Assembly: GCA_029887765.1 (NCBI GenBank)
Contig: JARXPF010000001.1
Coordinates: 416,750 to 480,749, forward strand
Direction: 5' to 3'
DNA from: Candidatus Methanomethylicota archaeon
Lineage (GTDB): Archaea > Thermoproteota > Methanomethylicia > Methanomethylicales > Methanomethylicaceae
Length of the DNA stretch: 64,000 bases
Shown here: piece by piece, positions 53,028-61,711 of the stretch
How positions within the stretch are numbered: the first letter of the stretch is position 1
How the letters are laid out: each line of letters begins with the position of its first letter
Made by a program: the position numbers and the translations under genes
The notes under the pieces: model-generated
What the model was told of the DNA's origin: nothing
Database searches by the model: none
What the model saw: only the letters and a program-made list of their open reading frames with translations

Positions 53028-53867
53028 CTTCTTAAGCCATTCAATTATTTCTTCATCTAATTTTTTATGTTTCCTTTTTCTTCTTAAAGGATAACCTCCA
53101 ATTATTTTATAAGCTTTTAAAGCTAAATTATCAGCTTCACCTTTTTCAAATTCTCTCCAATTCTTATTATGCTTAAAATTTTCAATATTAGTCCATTCTA
53201 TGGAGAAATTATCAATTTCATTAAATTTAAAACAAATACAAACAACATTTAATTCTCGATGAAGACTTAATGGAGTTGTAAAAACTCTTAAAGTATCCAT
53301 TCTATTTTCTATTTTAATAAATTTATTAACAATTTTTTGCATTATTTTTTGATTTATATATTCTACTATAGAGTATGCAAAATCTAATGGATTAGCTTTA
53401 TTTAAAATATCACTAGATATTGCTTCTTCATGAATATGAATATGACAACCATTTCCAGACCATTTTATAAAAACTGACTTATTCACACCTTCATTTTCAA
53501 GAATTGATAAAATTTCTCTGACTATTTTAATAGTATCTTGCCAATTTTCTATTTTTCCATCAATATCCCATGTAGGAGTACAAAGATATGCATTAGAAAA
53601 GTGAATATCTCCTATACTTTCTATTTTCTTATACTTATTAGCAGTAGCATAAAAAGTTCTAATATTAAATTTTTTTAATAAAGAAATAATATCTTCTCTC
53701 TTTTTTATAACAATTGGCTTTGAATTTAAGTAACGTCTAAAAATTAATTTTTCTAAATTTTTATAATGAAAAGCAACCCATCTTCCTTTACAAAATTCAA
53801 TAATTTCATCTTGAACTTCAATTTTTGAATAATGTTTAAATGATAACATCTTTTTTAATTTTCTCAC
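53022..53867 (-). CDS. Archaeo-eukaryotic primase (AEP) superfamily protein
   Basis: A 281-aa protein with the three AEP catalytic motifs: YLCTPTWDIDGKIENW (DxD, about residues 97-112), FIKWSGNGCHIHIHEEA (SxH, about 160-176) and MDTLRVFTTPLSLHRELN (the RxxxxxxSLH nucleotide motif). It is shorter than the PriS primase and lacks an obvious zinc knuckle. It is therefore a PrimPol- or LigD-polymerase-like stand-alone enzyme, perhaps for repair synthesis. No ligase or Ku is adjacent; its end overlaps the RuBisCO gene tail by 6 bases. Confidence 0.8.
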   Translation of the reverse strand: MRKLKKMLSFKHYSKIEVQDEIIEFCKGRWVAFHYKNLEKLIFRRYLNSKPIVIKKREDIISLLKKFNIRTFYATANKYKKIESIGDIHFSNAYLCTPTWDIDGKIENWQDTIKIVREILSILENEGVNKSVFIKWSGNGCHIHIHEEAISSDILNKANPLDFAYSIVEYINQKIMQKIVNKFIKIENRMDTLRVFTTPLSLHRELNVVCICFKFNEIDNFSIEWTNIENFKHNKNWREFEKGEADNLALKAYKIIGGYPLRRKRKHKKLDEEIIEWLKKL

Positions 53868-53904
53868 AAATTCTTAAATAATTTAGTGTAATTTTTGAAA
53901 ATTA

Positions 53905-54873
53905 ATGAATAGTATATTATTCATAGCTTTAGGAGGAGGAGGGGATGTAATTTCAGCTGCAATGTTAGCATTAGCATTTCGTAGAATTGGTATAAAAACA
54001 AATATAGCAAGTATTGTATGGGAAAGATTTTCAATAGACCCAATCCCTGGACCTATAAGATTTAATGAAATTAAGAATGCTGAAAAAATAGGAGAATATT
54101 CAATGATAGTTTTTGAAAATACAAAAGCAATAAGAGGAGGAAAAGAAATATTATTTCAAGCAGTTAATGTTTCAAAAGCTATTAAAGAAGAAATAGGAAT
54201 TGTAGATATTAATAGTGGAGTAGAAGGGCTTGAAAAAGGTATTAAAGAGCTTGCTAAATTTTTAAAATGTAATAAAATAATAGGCGTAGATGTAGGTGGG
54301 GATATACTTTCAACTGGATTTGAAAAGAATTTATGGAGTCCTTTAGCTGATTTTTTAGGATTAGCAGCATTATCTAAACAAAATGGAATAATTGCAGTTC
54401 ACTCTCTTGGAAGTGATGGTGAACTTAATTTAAATTATTTATTAAAAAGAATAGCATTTATAACAAAAAAAGGAGGGTTTTTAGGAATAAGAGGAATGAA
54501 TAAATATGATATTGAAATTTTAGAAAGAATTTTAAATTATGCAGAAAGTGAAGCTAGTAGAGTTTCACTTATGGCATGGAAAGGTTTCTATGGATATTTA
54601 AAATTAAGAAATAATTCAAGAAAAACTTTTGTTACTCCTTTAAATACATTAACATTTTTTCTAAAATCAAAAATAGTTGCGAAATATAATCCAGTAATAA
54701 AAGAATTAATGAATACAAAAAGTTTAGAAGAGGCAAGAAAAGTATTAAATGAAAAAAATATTTTTACTGAATTAGATTTAGAAGAAGGATTATTTAAAAT
54801 GATTAATGATGGTAAGAGAATTACAAGTGAATTAATAAAAGAAATAAGAAATTCTTTTTTTAATAAATATTAA
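53905..54873 (+). CDS. DUF1152 family protein
   Basis: A 322-aa protein of the archaeal DUF1152 family. Features are SILFIALGGGGDVISAAMLA (Gly-rich nucleotide-like loop at the start), NKIIGVDVGGDILSTGFEKN and AVHSLGSDGELNLNYLLKR. Function is unknown; the fold is probably Rossmann-like. It lies between the AEP gene (divergent) and the ABC ATPase (convergent, 4-base overlap). Confidence 0.82.
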   Translation: MNSILFIALGGGGDVISAAMLALAFRRIGIKTNIASIVWERFSIDPIPGPIRFNEIKNAEKIGEYSMIVFENTKAIRGGKEILFQAVNVSKAIKEEIGIVDINSGVEGLEKGIKELAKFLKCNKIIGVDVGGDILSTGFEKNLWSPLADFLGLAALSKQNGIIAVHSLGSDGELNLNYLLKRIAFITKKGGFLGIRGMNKYDIEILERILNYAESEASRVSLMAWKGFYGYLKLRNNSRKTFVTPLNTLTFFLKSKIVAKYNPVIKELMNTKSLEEARKVLNEKNIFTELDLEEGLFKMINDGKRITSELIKEIRNSFFNKY

Positions 54874-55625
54874 ATTAATATCCTTTTTCTTCCATTGAAA
54901 TCTATTAAATCAACATCTATTCCATAAATTTGTTTAATTATATCTTTTGTTATTATTTCTTCAGGATGTCCACATTTTACAATTTTTCCATTATTCATTA
55001 TTGCAATTTCATCTGCATATTTAAGTGCAAGATTTATATCATGAAGGGCAATTATTGTTGATTTATTATTTTCATGAGTTATTTTTGTTATTAATTCTAA
55101 TACTTCATGTTGATATTTAATATCTAAATTTGCTGATAATTCATCAAGTAATATTACTTTAGTTTCTTGTGCAATTACTCTTGCAATATGTACTCTTTGT
55201 CTTTCTCCACCACTTAATTCATCAATATATCTATTTGAATATGATGATAAATTTAAATAATTAATTATATTTTCTACAATCTTATAATCTTGTTTAGAAG
55301 GCATTAAATCAAAAAATGGAAGTCTACCTAAGATTATACTATCAAATACAGTAATTGGAAAAATTATTGGCACATATTGTGGTAAATAAGCGATAATTTT
55401 TGCCCTTTCTCTTTCTGAAAGATTAGAAATATCTTTTCCATCAAATATTATTTTACCACTATTTGGTTTGATTATTCCTACAATACATTTTAATAAAGTA
55501 CTCTTTCCTGCACCATTAGGACCAATTAATGCTAAAACTTTTCCTTTATCAACTTTAAGAGATACATTATTAAGTGAAAAATTAGAATTATAACTAAAAC
55601 AAAGATTAATAACTTCTAAACTCAT
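54870..55625 (-). CDS. FecE/BtuD-type ABC transporter ATPase (second system)
   Basis: A 251-aa ATPase: Walker A ALIGPNGAGKSTLLKC, signature LSGGERQRVHIARVIAQE, Walker B VILLDELSANLDIKYQ and H-loop IIALHDINLA. Walker B has Glu-Leu-Ser in place of the usual Glu-Pro-x. It is coupled to the permease by a 4-base overlap. This is a second FecCD-type importer besides btuFCD. Cobalamin or iron chelate are both possible; no linked biosynthesis gene decides. Confidence 0.87.
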   Translation of the reverse strand: MSLEVINLCFSYNSNFSLNNVSLKVDKGKVLALIGPNGAGKSTLLKCIVGIIKPNSGKIIFDGKDISNLSERERAKIIAYLPQYVPIIFPITVFDSIILGRLPFFDLMPSKQDYKIVENIINYLNLSSYSNRYIDELSGGERQRVHIARVIAQETKVILLDELSANLDIKYQHEVLELITKITHENNKSTIIALHDINLALKYADEIAIMNNGKIVKCGHPEEIITKDIIKQIYGIDVDLIDFNGRKRILI

Positions 55626-56695
55626 GAGAAATAACTCCTCCTACTTTTGAGCAATAAGTATATAAAAAAAGGACCGCCAATACATGAAGTAATTGCGCCA
55701 ATAGGCAATATAAAAGGAGACATTATTGTTCTAGCTATGGTATCTGCTATTAAGAGTAAAATTGCTCCAATAAGTGAAGAAGTAATTATAAGATATTCAT
55801 TATTATTACCAACAATCATTCTAGCAATATGTGGAGAAATTAAACATATGAAACTTATAACTCCTACAAAAGAAATTGTTATTGAAGTCATAAAACTTAC
55901 AATTAAAATACATAACATTCTTAATTTCTTAATATTAACACCAAGACTAATAGCAGTATCATCACCTAAATTTAAGGCATTAAGCTTCCAGCTTATAGTT
56001 AATAAAAATGGTATTGTAATTAAAGCTAAAGACATTAAGGGTAAATTTTTCCAACTTGATCTTCCAAGATCTCCAAGAAGCCACATTATCACTGCTTTTA
56101 ATGCTTCAGCTTGACTGAAATATTGTAGAATTGATGTACCAGCACTAAAAAAGTATCCTATAGCAACACCAGCTAGTATAATCGTTGTTGGATTAAAACC
56201 CTTAATTTTAGCTAGGAAAGAAACTATTAGTGCACATAATATACAAAAAATAAAAGCATTTGATATTACTAATAATTCATTAGTGATAATATAGGTATAT
56301 CCTCCTGAATAAGTCAATACTCCTGCACCAAGTATTATTGCTAAAGAAGCTCCAAAACCTGCAGCTGAAGACAGACCCATGGTAAATGGAGAGGCTAAGG
56401 GATTTCTGAGAATTGCTTGACAAATAGCACCTCCTGCAGATAAGGCAGAACCAACAATTATTGCACCAAATAAACGTGGTAAGCGAAGATTCCAAATAAT
56501 ATATTCTGAAGATGGATCCGATTTAATGTAAAATGGAAAAAATTTGGAAAAAATAATTTGATAAACTTCTATAAAACTTAAATTAACTGATCCAAAACAA
56601 GCAGCAATTCCAATTAAAATTATGAGAACAATAAATAATAAAAAAATAAAAAATATCTTACTTTTTTGAGAATTTTTTACCAAGGATACCACCAA
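55622..56695 (-). CDS. FecCD-type ABC transporter permease (second system)
   Basis: A 357-aa permease with nine to ten helices: IIWNLRLPRLFGAIIVGSAL, ILRNPLASPFTMGLSSAAGFG, the coupling-helix LGDDTAISLGVNIKKL and FVGVISFICLISPHIARMIVG. Related to BtuC at 25758-26771 but clearly divergent. It overlaps the binding-protein gene by 19 bases. Confidence 0.9.
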   Translation of the reverse strand: MVVSLVKNSQKSKIFFIFLLFIVLIILIGIAACFGSVNLSFIEVYQIIFSKFFPFYIKSDPSSEYIIWNLRLPRLFGAIIVGSALSAGGAICQAILRNPLASPFTMGLSSAAGFGASLAIILGAGVLTYSGGYTYIITNELLVISNAFIFCILCALIVSFLAKIKGFNPTTIILAGVAIGYFFSAGTSILQYFSQAEALKAVIMWLLGDLGRSSWKNLPLMSLALITIPFLLTISWKLNALNLGDDTAISLGVNIKKLRMLCILIVSFMTSITISFVGVISFICLISPHIARMIVGNNNEYLIITSSLIGAILLLIADTIARTIMSPFILPIGAITSCIGGPFFIYLLLKSRRSYFS

Positions 56696-57744
56696 ATTCC
56701 TTTAAGTTCTAATCCTAGAAATGATAAGTACTGTTGTAATAATACCTTTGGATCTAAATCATTAAATAAAGAGGGATAAGCAGATTTTGCAATACAAAGT
56801 ACTGCTATTGGGTATGATGGATTATAAGCCAATCTACCTGGTAGAATAATTATCCTATTATTCTTAACAGCATTAGTGATATTTAATCTATTTATTACAT
56901 CAGATTTTACTATTTCATAATCTTCAATAGTGGCATCTATTGGATTTACAATTACAGGTTTTACAATAAAGTCTGGATTTTGTTTAATAACCCATTCAGC
57001 ACTCACTTTTGGATATGGTATTGTAAACTCACCTATTGGTTTTAAACCTGCTTTAATTGCAAGATCATATAATCCACTTCCAGGTCCTGCAACAGACCAT
57101 GAAGTATATGTTTCTAAATAAGACCTTATTTTATCTTCTTCTTTAATTTTACTTAATCTATCACTAATTAATTTTTCTAAGTCGTTTATCCATTTACAGA
57201 TTTTCTCAGCTTCTTTTTCCTTACCTAGTAGAATGCCTAAAATCTTTAATTCCTGAGTCATTGTTGATGGAATATATAAATCAAGTCTTACTACTTTTAT
57301 TCCCATAGGTTCAAGTTTTTCTTCAAGTTCAGATCCTGGCCATCTTGTATAAGAAATTACAACTTCTGGCTTTAATTTTACTATAGTCTCATAATCAGGA
57401 CTTTGCCATTTACCTACATTTGTTAAATTAGAAAGTTCTTTAAATAGAGTTGGATATTTAGCTACTACATCAGAAACTCCAACAATAGCATTAGAAGCAT
57501 TAAGAAGTTTTATTGCAATTGCAGCATCACTAGTTAAGACAACAATTCTTTTGACTGGAACATTAAGAGTAATGTATTTACCAGATGAGTCAATTATTGT
57601 CATATTACTTGTTTGTATACTTTGATTAATAGGAGTAGAGTATAGATTAGCAATCATATAACCTATGGAGAAGAATATTAGGGCAATCATGGCAATTGCT
57701 ATAATTGTCCAAGTTTTTGTTAAAGCCTTATTATTAAATAACAT
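56677..57744 (-). CDS. Substrate-binding protein of second FecCD-type importer
   Basis: A 355-aa protein with an N-terminal membrane anchor (WTIIAIAMIALIFFSIGYMI, about residues 11-30) and the class III binding-protein fold (KRIVVLTSDAAIAIKLLNAS, VGKWQSPDYETIVKLKPEVV, AEWVIKQNPDFIVKP). There is no lipobox Cys. GGAGGGAT lies about 6 bases upstream of the start. A 14-base palindrome stands about 60 bases upstream and may control this operon. The substrate is an iron chelate, corrinoid or similar. Confidence 0.87.
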   Translation of the reverse strand: MLFNNKALTKTWTIIAIAMIALIFFSIGYMIANLYSTPINQSIQTSNMTIIDSSGKYITLNVPVKRIVVLTSDAAIAIKLLNASNAIVGVSDVVAKYPTLFKELSNLTNVGKWQSPDYETIVKLKPEVVISYTRWPGSELEEKLEPMGIKVVRLDLYIPSTMTQELKILGILLGKEKEAEKICKWINDLEKLISDRLSKIKEEDKIRSYLETYTSWSVAGPGSGLYDLAIKAGLKPIGEFTIPYPKVSAEWVIKQNPDFIVKPVIVNPIDATIEDYEIVKSDVINRLNITNAVKNNRIIILPGRLAYNPSYPIAVLCIAKSAYPSLFNDLDPKVLLQQYLSFLGLELKGIWWYPW

Positions 57745-57799
57745 AAAATCCCTCCAAATTCTTATTGCTAAAAAATGAATGCTTTATTTTATTTTTTCC

Positions 57800-57813
57800 G
57801 TTTCATATGAAAC
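57800..57813. promoter_or_regulatory. Perfect 14-base palindrome upstream of ABC importer
   Basis: GTTTCATATGAAAC, a perfect dyad, lies between the DUF296 gene and the start of the importer operon (57744). An A/T-rich TATA-like stretch and a strong Shine-Dalgarno follow on the minus strand. It suits a dimeric metal-responsive repressor (for example DtxR or NikR type), but no regulator is identified. Confidence 0.5.
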
Positions 57814-57822
57814 AAAAAATTG

Positions 57823-58248
57823 TTATATATCAAAAAGATTTAAACCAGTTGTAGAATCATATTTTCTAAATATTATAGGTGAAAGTTCTTTAAGATATAC
57901 TTCACATGCAAAAATCCTTGATCCTTCAGTTAAATGTCCTCCATAACACTTACCTTCTCTATCAGAAAGAACAAGATGTGCATGAACTAATACATCATTA
58001 TTAAGAATTGCAATATTACCAATTCCAGAAACTATTTCAACAGGAAAATCAAATGTAATTTTTACATATCTTTTTTCATTTTGAATATAGTAAAATAAAG
58101 ATGCGGTCTTTAAAGCCCCCAATAATGTGAATATGCCAGTATTTACATTTAGTTTTTTTGCTAAATCCTTTAATGATAATAAAAGATCAGCATCATATGG
58201 AAGTTTACAAAGAAATTCTCTTTGACCTTTAACTTCTATATAACTCAT
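57823..58248 (-). CDS. PPC/DUF296 domain protein
   Basis: A 141-aa single-domain PPC (DUF296) protein. The family signature is VLVHAHLVLSDREGKCYGGH (about residues 91-110) with the following LTEGSRIFACEVYL; the N-terminal FLCKLPYDADLLLSLKDLAK is also typical. In plants the domain is fused to AT-hooks; bacterial and archaeal stand-alone forms are trimeric and of unknown role. The gene is upstream of the second importer on the same strand, 78 bases apart. Confidence 0.87.
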   Translation of the reverse strand: MSYIEVKGQREFLCKLPYDADLLLSLKDLAKKLNVNTGIFTLLGALKTASLFYYIQNEKRYVKITFDFPVEIVSGIGNIAILNNDVLVHAHLVLSDREGKCYGGHLTEGSRIFACEVYLKELSPIIFRKYDSTTGLNLFDI

Positions 58249-58319
58249 AAGATATCTCCGTAAAAAATATTTAAAATAAAAAATATTTAAAAATTATTTA
58301 AAATAATTTATGGTGAAAA

Positions 58320-59351
58320 TTGCTCTTCTTTATTATTACAACAGGTGCATGTAATTTAAAATGTAAATATTGTGGAGGAAGTTTGCCAGAAAAATATGTG
58401 CCTTATAAAATAAAATATAAAATAAATCAATTGAAAGATTTTATTGAAGAAGATAAAGAAGCCATAATAGCGTTTTATGGAGGAGAGCCTCTTATAAATT
58501 ATGAATTTATTAAGGAAGTAATGAATAAAGTAGAGGCAAAAAAATTTGTAATTCAAACTAATGCTCTACTTTATAAAAAATTAAGTATAGAATATTGGAA
58601 AAAATTTGATGCAATTCTTCTCTCTATAGATGGAAGAAAAGAAATTACAGATTATTATAGAGGTTACGGTGTTTATAATAAAGTTATTGAAGTTGCAAAT
58701 TGGTTAAGAATGAATGAATATAATGGTGACTTAATAGCAAGAATGACAGTATCTGAAAAAACTAGCATATATGATGATGTCATGCATTTATTAAATCTAA
58801 ATATTTTTGATCATATACATTGGCAACTTGATGTAGGATGGAGTGAATTATGGAAAAATTTTGATAATTGGTGTGAAAATAATTATAAACCAGGAATAAA
58901 AGCTCTTGTAGAATATTGGATTAATGAAATAAAAAATGAGATCGTACCAGGAATTGCTCCTTTTCTTGGAATATTAAAGAGATTATTGTATGGTGGAACA
59001 AATCCTCCATGTGGTGCTGGAGTAGATGCTTTTGCAATTTTTCCAAATGGAAAGATATTGGCATGCCCAATTGCTTATGATGTAAAATGGGCAATTGTTG
59101 GAGAATTATCAAATAGTCCATTTGAATTAAAAAGAATTAAGATAGATTGTGAAAATTGCAATTATTTTAAAGTTTGTGGAGGAAGATGTTTATATATTAA
59201 TAAAGAAGGCTTATGGAAGGGAAAAATGAAAGAAATTTGTAATTTAACAATATTTACAATAAATTTAATTAAGAAGAATATTAATTATATAAAAAATCCT
59301 GATAAAATAATTTATCCAAAATTTAATAATTCAATAGAAATAATACCTTAG
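58320..59351 (+). CDS. AF1577-type peptide-modifying radical SAM protein
   Basis: A 343-aa radical SAM enzyme. The 4Fe-4S/SAM motif is GACNLKCKYCGG (Cys 11, 15 and 18), with AFYGGEPLINYEF next and LLSIDGRKEITDYYRGYG later. The C-terminal SPASM-like part has many Cys (NPPCGAGVD, ILACPIAY, DCENCNYFKVCGGRC, EICNLT) for extra clusters. I recognise the AF1577-type family, suggested to modify peptides. TTG 58320 is the start: GGTGA stands 4 bases upstream, and ATG 58310 is out of frame. The substrate is unknown; see the nearby 60500 and 59729 features. Confidence 0.82.
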   Translation: MLFFIITTGACNLKCKYCGGSLPEKYVPYKIKYKINQLKDFIEEDKEAIIAFYGGEPLINYEFIKEVMNKVEAKKFVIQTNALLYKKLSIEYWKKFDAILLSIDGRKEITDYYRGYGVYNKVIEVANWLRMNEYNGDLIARMTVSEKTSIYDDVMHLLNLNIFDHIHWQLDVGWSELWKNFDNWCENNYKPGIKALVEYWINEIKNEIVPGIAPFLGILKRLLYGGTNPPCGAGVDAFAIFPNGKILACPIAYDVKWAIVGELSNSPFELKRIKIDCENCNYFKVCGGRCLYINKEGLWKGKMKEICNLTIFTINLIKKNINYIKNPDKIIYPKFNNSIEIIP

Positions 59352-59353
59352 CA

Positions 59354-59691
59354 CTATCTTATCATAATTCTAATAATTGTAATTAAAAGTGTAATAGCGA
59401 TTATCATTATAATAGCAATTAAATTTAATACTTCTAAACCTAAAATTGTACTCATTAATAAAAAGCCCAAAAAATAACCTATGGTATAAACAAAACCCCA
59501 ATGTCTTGCAATTTCTATAATTGTAATAGCTAATAATAATATTATTAATTACAAATAAGTATATCAAAAGAACTGTATATATATGGTGGATTTCTCAAAA
59601 CAATAGCTCCTGCGGTTTCAAGTGGAATAGATAATGCAAAACCAAGTAATGCATCATTTATTGCTTCTAATAAATTAATAGTCTTATTCAT
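59354..59691 (-). pseudogene. Frameshifted small membrane protein
   Basis: The ATG-started reading MNKTINLLEAINDALLGFAL.. continues to ..SSFDILICN and stops. In another frame, after a TAATAATATTATTATTA repeat at about 59541-59552, the sequence continues as hydrophobic helices (ILLLAITIIEIARHWGFVYT, IGYFLGFLLMSTILGLEV, LIAIIMIIAITLLITIIRI) to a TAG at 59354. Joined, it would be a protein of about 112 residues with three membrane helices. The slip sits in the microsatellite-like run. Function unknown; it lies directly after the radical SAM gene, convergent. Confidence 0.55.
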
Positions 59692-59728
59692 TAAATAAAA
59701 ATATTTTCTCAATCAATTATAAATTATT

Positions 59729-60443
59729 TTACCATACAATTATAAATCTAATAACAGTATCATTAAAGTTTATTACATATTTTGATCTATCAAAAAAAGG
59801 TTGGTCAATTTTTAAATCAACAATACTATCATCTTGAGGTTCTATGAAAATTAATCCTTTATCAGTAGTATTAAAACAAACAATCGCATGTCCACCTTGT
59901 GGAAAGAATATTAAGACAAAACCACATTTATAACCCTTATTAAAAGCATTGTTTTTAACATCCTTAGCAAAATCTACACATTCATATTTTCCTTGAATAT
60001 ATTCATTTTTATCAGTTTGATCCATAGCTATAAATTCCATTACTTCTTCATATGTAGGATCTCTTATTGTGTAACCCCTTCCTGCTCCATCAATTACTCC
60101 TTTTTTATAACCAAGAAAATAACCTTCATTAAAATCTAAAGAATAGCCACTACTATTACCAAATAAATAACCTTCTTCATAACCAATTCTTTTCCCATCA
60201 TCAAATCCTATTAAAGTAACCACTAATATTTCCATTAAAATAACCTTCATTATAGCCAATTTCTTTTCCATAATTAAAACCAATAATGTATCCAGTTTCA
60301 TTTCCAATTATAAACCCATGAATATAACCTGAATAATTCCCATTCTTATATCCTTCCTGAAATCCTTGTGAAAATCCAATATTTAATCCTATAATAAACA
60401 TAATAAAAATAATTATTACTATAAAAACTGTGTGATATTTCAT
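59729..60443 (-). pseudogene. Frameshifted GX3-repeat protein with Cys/His (transglutaminase-like) domain
   Basis: The N-terminal part (from ATG 60443) has a membrane helix (FIVIIIFIMFIIG) then Gly every fourth residue (GFSQGFQEGYKNGNYSGYIH..). It stops at 60201. Removing one base of the AA at 60211-60212 joins it to GFDDGKRIGYEEGYLFGNSS.. without disturbing the four-residue period, giving 27 tetrads, 26 with Gly. A globular domain follows (GYTIRDPTYEEVMEFIAMDQ, KYECVDFAKDV with Cys, QGGHAIVCFNTTDKG with His, IFIEPQDD), probably of transglutaminase/papain-like fold. The helix predicts an extracellular protein. It is similar to GY-rich proteins I recall from methanogens. Inactive unless the base is a sequence error. 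Confidence 0.7.
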
Positions 60444-60499
60444 AAATTAAATAGAGTAAAATTAATATTTAGAGTTAACACAATTAATATTGAAGTAAT

Positions 60500-60594
60500 A
60501 TGAAACTACATAAATTTAAAAAATTCATAAGTTTTTAAATGAAATTGAAAAAGCTTGTAAATGGGCAGAAATTCATAGCCATCCTTCTTGCTAA
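60500..60594 (+). pseudogene. Possible 31-residue peptide gene broken by one base
   Basis: ATG 60500 reads MKLHKFKKFISF and stops. Adding one T to the T-run at 60532-60536 continues it as LNEIEKACKWAEIHSHPSC to TAA 60592. The result is a 31-residue Lys/His/Cys-containing peptide with a charged leader-like start and a C-terminal HSHPSC. It is 1.1 kb from a peptide-modifying radical SAM enzyme. It could be a precursor peptide, or merely the end of a decayed larger gene. Evidence is weak. Confidence 0.25.
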
Positions 60595-60600
60595 ATTTTA

Positions 60601-60831
60601 TTAATTATGATTTAATATTTTACTTAAGAATATTCTTATCTTTCTTAAAAATTTTATTAAAATTGCTAAGAATATTATAATAGGATATATAAGTAAACAT
60701 ACTCCTCCAAATGGACATGAAAAACAAGTCATACCACAAGAAAAAATATAATTAATTGGTAATGAAGATGCTGTTAAAATAAATATCCATAAAGTATAAA
60801 GTTTTTTACGTATTTTTGATTGCATTATCAT
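60601..60831 (-). CDS. Small Cys-containing membrane protein
   Basis: A 76-aa protein with two hydrophobic segments (YTLWIFILTASSLPINYIF and LLIYPIIIFLAILIKFL) flanking CGMTCFSCPFGGVC, four Cys likely to bind metal or form disulfides. The tail is basic. It overlaps the end of the polyferredoxin gene by 26 bases, so it is co-translated and probably a small partner subunit of that membrane iron-sulfur protein. No family is recognised. Confidence 0.6.
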   Translation of the reverse strand: MIMQSKIRKKLYTLWIFILTASSLPINYIFSCGMTCFSCPFGGVCLLIYPIIIFLAILIKFLRKIRIFLSKILNHN

Positions 60832-61711
60832 TTATTCCTCCAGACTGCTTTCCCTTTACCATTGAAAATACACCATTTGGGCATCTTTTTATACACTCAT
60901 AACAATTTATGCAAAGTGTTCTTGCTATTGACTTATTATCATCATCTATAGCCCACATAGGACATACTTCAATGCATTTATTACAATTATTACATTTCTT
61001 ATTTGTTCTAATTGTTCTATAAAATCCAAGTCTAGCACCAATACTATGAACAAGACCTGAGACAGCTCCAAGTGGACAGAATAGTATACACCATCCTCTT
61101 CCACCAATAGTAAAAATACCTCCTATAATAAGCCAAAATATTAATACTATTAATGAACCGCTATGCCAATAGACTAATTCTCCAAGTAAAAATTTAATAA
61201 TATCATCTTGAAGTACTGAAACTGCACAATATCTACAACAAATACTACTAACACCAGCATATCCTAGACCAATCAATAGCGACACTATAATCCATCCAGT
61301 TAAAAAGCCATACCTCAAACTTTTTGTAATATTAGTATCCTTTATTTGAATTCTAAATCTATTTGGTAAAGGTATTATTCTACTTAATGCTTCACTTATT
61401 GATCCTATTGGACATATCCATCCACAGAATAATGGACCAAAAAATAATGCAACAATAATTGCAATAATTATTGTTCCGAACATTACTGGATATTGGAATA
61501 TATAGAAAAATCTTCCAGAGAATATCCAGTCGAAAGGCATTCTAAAACAAATTGAATGTAAATCAGGTTCAGCTATATTGCCAATTAAAAAGTAAATTAA
61601 TCTAGTAAGTAGTGCAAATGGTGCTACAAACATTACAAATCCAATAATCCAACAAATGTATCTCCATTTATTTAGAGTTATTTTATTAAAAATCGTTTTT
61701 ATCCACAACAA
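60806..61711 (-). CDS. NapH/CcoG-like membrane polyferredoxin
   Basis: A 301-aa membrane iron-sulfur protein with about five helices. Two membrane-edge Cys motifs (FCGWICPIGSISE and WCILFCPLGAVSG) are followed at the C-terminus by two ferredoxin clusters (KCNNCNKCIEVCPMW and LCINCYECIKRCPNG). It resembles NapH/NosR-type electron-transfer proteins that move electrons from quinol or ferredoxin to an extracytoplasmic enzyme. The secreted partner at 61699 and the small Cys protein at 60601 flank it with overlaps. No nitrate or nitrous oxide reductase is present. Confidence 0.83.
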   Translation of the reverse strand: MLWIKTIFNKITLNKWRYICWIIGFVMFVAPFALLTRLIYFLIGNIAEPDLHSICFRMPFDWIFSGRFFYIFQYPVMFGTIIIAIIVALFFGPLFCGWICPIGSISEALSRIIPLPNRFRIQIKDTNITKSLRYGFLTGWIIVSLLIGLGYAGVSSICCRYCAVSVLQDDIIKFLLGELVYWHSGSLIVLIFWLIIGGIFTIGGRGWCILFCPLGAVSGLVHSIGARLGFYRTIRTNKKCNNCNKCIEVCPMWAIDDDNKSIARTLCINCYECIKRCPNGVFSMVKGKQSGGINDNAIKNT

